25,535 bases of DNA from RQOF01 sp964461135 (GTDB lineage: Bacteria > Calditrichota > Calditrichia > RBG-13-44-9): NCBI GenBank assembly GCA_964461135.1, contig CAYWTB010000068.1, positions 1 through 25,535 on the forward strand. The letters are read 5' to 3'. The notes under the pieces are model-generated. The model searched no databases, was not told where the DNA came from, and saw only the letters and a list, made by a program, of their open reading frames with translations. The stretch's first letter is position 1. Each line of letters begins with the position of its first letter. Positions 1-5,277 of this stretch are shown here, in pieces. The position numbers were made by a program, and so were the translations under genes.

Positions 1-75
1 GTCTACGTAGTGTAATTAATTCATGAACTGAGTCATTAACTAAGAAACGCGGCGGGAATAAAATGATTCTAGTTA

Positions 76-810
76 TCATGTTAAAGAGCGGCCACCATCC
101 ACATTCACTACTGTTCCAGTAATAAAATCACTTCCGTCCAGGAGAAATTTTACGGTATTTGCAATATCCTGGGGATCTCCGACCTTTTTGAGAGGAGTTC
201 TATCTACAAGAAAATTTTCTTCACTTTCATCATAGTTTTCTGCTAATAGAACGGTTCCTGGTGAAATCGCATTAACAGTAACATAGGGTGCCAGTGCTTT
301 GGCTAGACCTTTAGTCAGCGCAATAACTCCTGCTTTAGAAATACAATAAGGTATGTAAGCTGGCCAGACTGAATATGATGATACGTCAGCAATATTTACA
401 ATCTTACCAAATTTATTTTCATACATTGTTTTACCAATAATTTGACAGCCATAAAACGCGCCTTTAAGGTTGACATCAATTAATTGATTCCAATTATTTT
501 CTGTAATTTCAAAGAAGGGAGTTTTATAAAAAATGGCGGCATTATTAATTAAAATATCAATACGTCCCCATTGGTCAATAATTTGACTGTGCATTTTAAT
601 CCAATCTTTTTTGTTGCTGATATCGCCTTGCACGATTATTGAATCTGCACCAATATTACGGATCTGGTTACATGTAATTTGTGCTTCTTTTTTTTGTGTA
701 TGGTAATGGACAACCACTTTTGCATTTCCTGTTGCAAGAGTCAGTGCAATGGCTTTACCAACGCGAACAGCGCTACCCGTTATGAGACAGACTTTATGAT
801 GGAGATTCAT
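76..810 (-). CDS. Pteridine reductase-like short-chain dehydrogenase/reductase
   Basis: A cytosolic NAD(P)H-dependent oxidoreductase of the SDR family, 244 residues. Visible motifs: the dinucleotide site TGSAVRVGKA (residues 11-20), which has the TGxxxRxG form of pteridine reductases; NNAAIFYKTP from residue 89; DVNLKG at 112-117; the catalytic pair Y155 and K159 (YxxxK); and a TGTVVNVDGGRSLT C-terminus. Thirteen residues before the catalytic Tyr lies Asp142, the spacing and residue found in trypanosomatid PTR1 in place of the usual SDR serine. This supports reduction of a pterin or folate-like substrate, although substrate choice is inference. The start at 810 was chosen because GGGGAG lies just upstream and the SDR fold begins directly after it; an upstream in-frame extension to 990 has no family similarity. 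The gene is divergent from the DNA-binding protein gene at 949. An alternative is a 3-oxoacyl-ACP reductase-like SDR. Confidence 0.85.
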   Translation of the reverse strand: MNLHHKVCLITGSAVRVGKAIALTLATGNAKVVVHYHTQKKEAQITCNQIRNIGADSIIVQGDISNKKDWIKMHSQIIDQWGRIDILINNAAIFYKTPFFEITENNWNQLIDVNLKGAFYGCQIIGKTMYENKFGKIVNIADVSSYSVWPAYIPYCISKAGVIALTKGLAKALAPYVTVNAISPGTVLLAENYDESEENFLVDRTPLKKVGDPQDIANTVKFLLDGSDFITGTVVNVDGGRSLT

Positions 811-864
811 ATTTTTTCTCCCCATGGTTGATAGTATAAATTTTCTATTATTAAATTGTATTTT

Positions 865-893
865 TTGCAATTTGCTACAGATAGTAATATTAT
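865..893 (+). promoter_or_regulatory. Possible sigma-70-like promoter for the 949 gene
   Basis: A TTGCAA element (865-870) is followed after exactly 17 bases by TATTAT (888-893), in the 138-bp AT-rich divergent spacer between the reductase gene and the DNA-binding protein gene. Such matches arise easily in AT-rich DNA and some FCB bacteria use other promoter consensus sequences, so this is a weak call. Confidence 0.25.
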
Positions 894-948
894 GTGTTAA
901 AATTTGATTCTCTATTTGTGAAAAAAATATATTTAAAAGTCGAAATGT

Positions 949-1368
949 ATGATTGCTATAATAAATAATTATATTCAAAGCAGATTGCAACAGGAAAATT
1001 TGGGTGAGGTTTCTTTAACGGAAGCGGCTGAGTGGTTAGAAAAAGGGGGGATTTTAAGAAATCAAATTTCGAGTTTAGGATATCCGTTACGAAGACATGT
1101 TTATCGTGGTAACGTTTTTGGTGCTTATAAAAAGGATAACAATTTTTGGTATATCAAAAAGATTGACGGCTATGAGAAAATATTAAGTGTAGGAGACTTA
1201 AGTCGGATATTTAAATTAAAATCAAATAAGAGTATATATAAAAAAGTAAAGATTGAAAAAATTCCTCATATAAAAAATAGAAAAAAGGGTATTTATTTTC
1301 GCAAAATTGAATTGATACGATGGGCAGTTGAAAATAAAAAGAGTAAATTTTTTGAGATAATAAAATAA
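949..1368 (+). CDS. Small protein with tandem excisionase/MerR-type winged-helix domains
   Basis: A 139-residue basic protein. Two similar halves can be read. Residues about 20-70 (from VSLTEAAEWLEKGGI to FWYIKK) and residues about 78-130 (from ILSVGDLSRIFKLK to ELIRWAVEN) each look like a helix-turn-helix of the excisionase (helix_turn_helix_17) type: a short helix, a recognition-like helix, then an IPHIK-type strand and a final W-containing helix. Function inferred: DNA binding, either a regulator or a recombination directionality factor. No integrase is visible nearby. ATG 949 is the first in-frame start after the stop at 934-936, and its ribosome site is poor. The gene is very AT-rich and lies 73 bp upstream of the repeat-protein start, in the same orientation, so the two may be co-transcribed. 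Family assignment is by pattern only. Confidence 0.6.
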   Translation: MIAIINNYIQSRLQQENLGEVSLTEAAEWLEKGGILRNQISSLGYPLRRHVYRGNVFGAYKKDNNFWYIKKIDGYEKILSVGDLSRIFKLKSNKSIYKKVKIEKIPHIKNRKKGIYFRKIELIRWAVENKKSKFFEIIK

Positions 1369-1380
1369 GAATTGAATTAA

Positions 1381-1430
1381 AGGAGGAGGAATTGAATCTC
1401 AACGGAATTAATAATTTATTAAATCAATGA
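1381..1430 (+). other. Strong Shine-Dalgarno followed by a possible 12-codon leader ORF
   Basis: AGGAGGAGGA at 1381-1390 is the strongest ribosome site in this part of the window, but it is too far from the repeat-protein start at 1442. Read from the adjacent TTG (1392), it would give a 12-codon peptide ending in TGA at 1428-1430, overlapping the first ATG (1427) of the next frame. It may be a leader peptide for translational coupling, or simply a chance site. Confidence 0.25.
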
Positions 1431-1441
1431 AGGATAAAAAT

Positions 1442-1926
1442 ATGCGTCGTTTCACACCATTCCTAATTGTGGGAATTATACTTATCGTTTATTTATTTAT
1501 CGGATTGATTTTTGGAGATTTTAAAGGTTCCAATTGTATTTGGAACCAAGTTGTTTTCCCTCAAAATACAGATCTTACAACATGGAGTCCTGTAAAACCG
1601 CCCGGTATTCCTGATCTTGCAACATGGAGTCCTGTAAAACCGCCCGGTATTCCCGATCTTGCAACATGGAGTCCTGTAAAACCGCCCGGTATTCCCGATC
1701 TTGCAACATGGAGTCCTGTAAAACCGCCCGGTATTCCTGATCTTGCAACATGGAGTCCNNNNNNNNNNNNNNNNNNNNNNNNNNNNNNNNNNNNNNNNNN
1801 NNNNNNNNNNNNNNNNNNNNNNNNNNNNNNNNNNNNNNNNNNNNNNNNNNNNNNNNNNCGCCCGGTATTCCTGATCTTGCAACATGGAGTCCTGTAAAAC
1901 CGCCCGGTATTCCTGATCTTTCTTAG
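1442..1926 (+). CDS. Membrane-anchored protein of near-identical 14-residue repeats (interrupted by an assembly gap)
   Basis: The N-terminus MRRFTPFLIVGIILIVYL forms one hydrophobic helix (uncleaved anchor or signal), followed by a short linker containing one Cys. After this come tandem 14-residue units, DLATWSPVKPPGIP. Four full units and part of a fifth precede the N run at 1759-1858; part of a unit, one full unit and a truncated DLS then TAG follow it. ATG 1442 was preferred over ATG 1427 because GAAGGA sits 7 bases upstream of it. The true stop is TAG 1924-1926: the reading frame after the gap differs from that before it only because the 100 Ns are a placeholder. The Pro- and Trp-rich repeats are probably extracytoplasmic, perhaps a surface spacer or binding array. 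No family was recognised. The gene ends at a strong terminator and may share a transcript with the upstream DNA-binding protein. Confidence 0.7.
1571..1914 (+). repeat. 42-bp coding tandem repeat array
   Basis: Full units lie at 1571-1612, 1613-1654, 1655-1696, 1697-1738 and 1873-1914, with partial units at 1739-1758 and 1859-1872 flanking the gap. Units are almost identical in DNA: the only differences seen are GCA/ACA at the third codon of unit 1 (Ala/Thr) and silent CCT/CCC changes in the last codon. The unit is 50 percent GC (21 of 42) in an AT-rich setting. Each unit encodes 14 residues, so copy-number change keeps the reading frame. Confidence 0.95.
1759..1858. other. Assembly gap (100 Ns) inside the repeat array
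   Basis: Exactly 100 Ns. Bases on the left end at position 20 of the 42-bp unit and bases on the right resume at position 29, so a regular array would need 8+42k missing bases. One hundred does not fit, so the length is a placeholder and the frame across it is not meaningful. Confidence 0.97.
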
Positions 1927-1992
1927 ATTTATTTTATTTGGATGAATTAAAAAATTATATTTAAAATTTATTTTTGGAGTATTAATTTTGGT

Positions 1993-2022
1993 GCCGGTTA
2001 CTTTGTAACCGGCATTTTTTTT
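1993..2022 (+). terminator. Intrinsic (Rho-independent) terminator
   Basis: A perfect 9-bp inverted repeat, GCCGGTTAC (1993-2001) and GTAACCGGC (2005-2013), with a TTT loop and a following run of eight T (2015-2022). It lies 66 bp after the repeat-protein stop and 34 bp before the next gene, so it closes the 949-1926 unit and separates it from the sensor pair downstream. Confidence 0.93.
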
Positions 2023-2055
2023 CTTATTCTTTTAATTAAAACTCCGATAATTTAA

Positions 2056-3147
2056 ATGTTTGACAAGATCACAATACTTCAAATGTTATCGGTAATATTT
2101 AAAAAAAATATATCTTTCTTTCTGGTTTTTTTAGTTTATCAAATATTAATATATATAAACCAGATAAATACCACTAATCCTATTCCCTATCTCAATTTTA
2201 TTATATATTTTATAATATTTTTATTTATTAAAGATAGTTATAACAAAACCAAATTTAATAGAACTATTGTTATTTTGTTTTTTTTATTTTTTGGATATCT
2301 TTCTATAATTTTGTCTCTAAGTATACTCACTATTAATATTGAAGATATTAATTACGTATCTTACCTACTCATAGAGATATTTTTGCGATTATTAATATTA
2401 ACGATATCTATTTATTTATTAGTTTATTCTTTCAGATTATTCAGTAAATCCGAATTTACAAAATTGTCCTTCTCTATTGTGCTAAGCATTTTTTTAGTTT
2501 TATTAAATCAATATAAATATATTTTAAACCCTTCTATTTTACAAGATAAGAATATTTGGTCGGAATGGCTTCTACGAAATTATATCACCATGGTTTTCGT
2601 GATATTTATATTACTCATTTTCTGGTATCGATATTATTTAAAATATTTTGTTGTTAGTGAATATTTGAATTCCATTATATTTATCTTTACTTTGACAAAT
2701 CTGATTGAGCCCCTCCATTTTATTTCTATGCAATGGAATATTGAAAATTGGTTTAAAGGCCAATTAATTAATTTAATTTTAAATGTATGTATGATGTTCG
2801 TGTGGTATGCTCGATTAGTTTATTTGAATAGTGATATTTCCCAGGAGAATGAGAGATATCTTATGAATTTTCAATATCTTAATGGCTTCATATCTAAACC
2901 AAGACAGGGCCATTTAATTACTTTGATTCGCAAATTATCATCTAATATAATATTTTCAATTCTGTTTGGAATTGTGTTAATTTCTTTGATTTTATATGTA
3001 ATAAAAAAAATAACCTTAGTACTGTTGCTGAATACGATTTTAATTCTTGTGATAGTTATGTTGGCACTTTTCTTTAGTTTTAGAAGTATCAAAAGAGATT
3101 GGCAGACACAACTTGGATTGCTTATGAAAAGTAAAAAAAGTGAATAA
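2056..3147 (+). CDS. Polytopic membrane protein, probable sensor partner of the adjacent kinase
   Basis: A 363-residue integral membrane protein with about ten hydrophobic segments by eye: roughly eight in the first 260 residues, then a polar stretch (about 262-300, containing SQENERYLMNF and KPRQGHLI) and two more near the C-terminus. It is extremely rich in Ile, Leu and Phe. No catalytic motif or known family was recognised. Its stop is 2 bp from the start of a histidine kinase that has no membrane segment, so the pair probably forms a split sensor in which this protein detects a membrane or envelope signal; that role is inferred from context only. ATG 2056 has a weak ribosome site and Met10 (2083) is an alternative start. 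The gene begins right after the terminator at 1993-2022, so a promoter must lie in that short spacer or be read through. Confidence 0.75.
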   Translation: MFDKITILQMLSVIFKKNISFFLVFLVYQILIYINQINTTNPIPYLNFIIYFIIFLFIKDSYNKTKFNRTIVILFFLFFGYLSIILSLSILTINIEDINYVSYLLIEIFLRLLILTISIYLLVYSFRLFSKSEFTKLSFSIVLSIFLVLLNQYKYILNPSILQDKNIWSEWLLRNYITMVFVIFILLIFWYRYYLKYFVVSEYLNSIIFIFTLTNLIEPLHFISMQWNIENWFKGQLINLILNVCMMFVWYARLVYLNSDISQENERYLMNFQYLNGFISKPRQGHLITLIRKLSSNIIFSILFGIVLISLILYVIKKITLVLLLNTILILVIVMLALFFSFRSIKRDWQTQLGLLMKSKKSE

Positions 3148-3149
3148 TT

Positions 3150-4688
3150 ATGCTTAAACTATTTACAGCAAAAAAAAATAAATCCCGTAAAAGACCATTT
3201 CAACTTAATGAACTTATCGAAATTCTTCAGGATGGTGTTTGTATCTCTCGTGAAAATGGTGATTTAATATATTTAAATAAGGCTGCTTATTTTTTTCTAC
3301 AGATAGATCAGAATTCTGATATCTCTCAATTCAATTTTTTTAAGTCATTTATTATTGACATTACACAAGTGGAGTATCTTAAAAAACAGTTTGAATCTCA
3401 AGGAATAGTGCGAAATTATGAAACTCAACTAAAAACGGGAACAGATGAAATCCTTGACGTGATTTTAACGGCAAATATCCTTGGTGATTACAGACAGGAA
3501 ACCTTCGGTTATCTTTTTCTTTTTAAAGATATCTCCGAACTTAAGAAAATTCAACAACAACTGCTCCAAACACAAAAATTAGAAAGTATAGGCCTGATGG
3601 CCTCGGGCATTGCACATGATTTCAATAATATACTGGCCGCAATTATCCCAAATGCCGAATTAATAAAAATTTCAAGTGACAAAACAAATTCTAATTATAA
3701 AAGAGCAGAAATCATCGAAAAATCGGCCCACAGAGCATCGGAAATTGCTCAAAGACTTCTTACATTCACTAGACAAAGTGACCATAGGAATTACGAACCA
3801 ATTGATCTTATTAAGGTTGTGGATGATAGTATCGAAATGTTAGAACATGGTATCCCGGATAATATAGAAATATACAAAAAGTTTTCTAATAATATCGCTT
3901 TTATTCTTGGTGATGCAGCACAGGTACAACAGATTGTGATGAATCTCATAATCAATGCGGTTGACGCTATGCCGAATGGTGGTCATATTGAAATCCGAGT
4001 GGAAAATTTCTTCATTGAAGGTTTCTACCAAGTGGGTTCTTTGGATCCGGGAGAATATGTGAGACTAACGGTTCATGATTCCGGAACCGGAATACCCATA
4101 GAAATTATGTCTAAAATATTTGATCCTTTCTTTACAACAAAAGACATAGGAAAAGGGACGGGATTGGGCCTATCTGTTGTATATGGAATAATCAAAGGGA
4201 TGAATGGTCATATAGAAGTATCCAGTAAAACTAATGACGGCACATGCTTTGATATTTATTTACCCATTGATCAACGATTTAAGCGTGAAGAGGGTGAACT
4301 ACCTCTAGAAGTTCATCAATCGAAAAACAAGAAGCTACTGGTTATTGATGATGAGGACTATGTATTGAATATTTTAGCGGATACACTTGAGTTTTTAGGT
4401 TACGAAGTCGCTAAATTTAATAAGGGCAAGTCAGCAATAGATTATTTGAATGAAATTGATGAAAATATTGATTATGCAATTATTGATTTGAAAATGCCTG
4501 AATTGGATGGACGGGCTACCTCTTATGAATTAAGAAAAATTAATCCGAATCTTAAAATAATATTTACAAGCGGGTTTGATGATCAACCGATAACTGAGCA
4601 GGATATGAATGGCGTCATTGGATTTTTGAAAAAACCCTATAGCATCAAACAAGTTTCAAGATCATTAACAGAAATTTTGGAGAAATGA
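3150..4688 (+). CDS. Soluble hybrid histidine kinase (PAS-HisKA-HATPase-REC)
   Basis: A 512-residue cytoplasmic sensor kinase. Order: PAS-like domain (about 18-135, ending in a KDISELKKIQQQL linker); HisKA H-box GIAHDFNN with phospho-His 156; N-box with N265 and N269 (MNLIINAVDAM); G1 box HDSGTGIP (309-316); F box FDPFFTTK; G2 box GKGTGLGLSVVYG; and a C-terminal receiver (about 394-512) with acidic pocket DDED, phospho-Asp 446 (IIDLKMPELDG), S474 and K495. All catalytic residues are present. No transmembrane helix is visible, so the upstream ten-helix protein (2 bp apart) is the likely signal-input partner. The start lacks a clear ribosome site, which fits translational coupling. There is no DNA-binding output domain; the phosphate target is not evident here. 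It resembles the larger kinase at 5278 and is likely a paralogue in its catalytic half. Confidence 0.93.
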   Translation: MLKLFTAKKNKSRKRPFQLNELIEILQDGVCISRENGDLIYLNKAAYFFLQIDQNSDISQFNFFKSFIIDITQVEYLKKQFESQGIVRNYETQLKTGTDEILDVILTANILGDYRQETFGYLFLFKDISELKKIQQQLLQTQKLESIGLMASGIAHDFNNILAAIIPNAELIKISSDKTNSNYKRAEIIEKSAHRASEIAQRLLTFTRQSDHRNYEPIDLIKVVDDSIEMLEHGIPDNIEIYKKFSNNIAFILGDAAQVQQIVMNLIINAVDAMPNGGHIEIRVENFFIEGFYQVGSLDPGEYVRLTVHDSGTGIPIEIMSKIFDPFFTTKDIGKGTGLGLSVVYGIIKGMNGHIEVSSKTNDGTCFDIYLPIDQRFKREEGELPLEVHQSKNKKLLVIDDEDYVLNILADTLEFLGYEVAKFNKGKSAIDYLNEIDENIDYAIIDLKMPELDGRATSYELRKINPNLKIIFTSGFDDQPITEQDMNGVIGFLKKPYSIKQVSRSLTEILEK

Positions 4689-5277
4689 GATTCTTATAAG
4701 TGTAAATCATGATAAAAAATTAATGAGCCTATCTTTGAACTTGTTTGCAATAATTGTTTTCATATCCATTTTTCCTTCTTGGTTGATATCACAAAAAATT
4801 CCAAGGTTTTTCAATTCAGGCACTCGATACGGGGAGAATCTGCTATTTTTGAATTCTATTATAAATTTTTCTTCCATTGTTATTTTTTTTATAATCATTC
4901 ATCGTTTACCAAATAAATGAATAATTATTATTTAAATATTTTCAAAATGTATTATCTAAAAATCATACAATAATAATTTTATTAGATATATACCCTTAAA
5001 ATTACAGAATAATATAAATGATTTGAATAAGAACCAAATAAAGATAATTAAATTAATTTTGAAAAAACCCAGGGAAATACTAATCCTTGAAATATTAGAT
5101 TTTTATAACGGAAATGATATTATAAGTATCCTATAATTTGTTACTGATTGAAAAAGGAGTTTTTTGAGAAAACCATCTGATTATAAAATTCTCTCTAACA
5201 TATATCATAATTTAAAATAACGGGAGAATATAATGAGGAGGATTCTACTTACATATTTTGCAATTTGAAAAGGTCTA
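4689..5277. other. AT-rich 589-bp intergenic spacer between the two kinases
   Basis: No convincing long gene. Opposed ORFs of 65 codons (+, 4723-4920, hydrophobic) and 63 codons (-, 4707-4898, hydrophilic) overlap each other; neither has a ribosome site and no family was recognised. In the last 115 bp there are two short, ribosome-site-preceded ORFs in the same frame as the downstream kinase: TTG 5164 to TAA 5218-5220 (18 codons, behind AAAGGAG) and ATG 5233 to TGA 5266-5268 (11 codons, behind GGGAGA). A TATAAT followed by TTG at 5132-5140 could be part of a promoter. No terminator hairpin with a T run was seen. Confidence 0.5.

Noticed and set aside
1..75. Possible truncated gene at the left edge
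   Set aside because: No ORF or family signal could be read in this short edge; nothing supportable.
811..990. N-terminal extension of the reductase to 990 (minus strand)
   Set aside because: The extra 60 residues have no SDR similarity and overlap the start of the plus-strand gene; a good ribosome site precedes 810.
1493..1885. Minus-strand ORF through the repeats
   Set aside because: An open frame on the reverse strand is a by-product of the stop-free 42-bp unit; no start signal or hydrophobic anchor.
1427..1897. 156-codon reading of the repeat gene ending at 1897
   Set aside because: The end is an out-of-frame read through placeholder Ns; the repeat frame runs on to TAG 1924-1926.
1571..1914. 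CRISPR array
   Set aside because: The 42-bp units are contiguous with no spacers and encode protein in one frame.
4707..4920. Overlapping 63- and 65-codon ORFs on opposite strands
   Set aside because: No ribosome site for either, no recognised family, strongly AT-rich region; listed only in the spacer description.
5266..5268. TGA recoding as Trp or Gly in the frame before the kinase
   Set aside because: TGA serves as the normal stop of several genes here (reductase, soluble kinase, gltX), so recoding is not supported.
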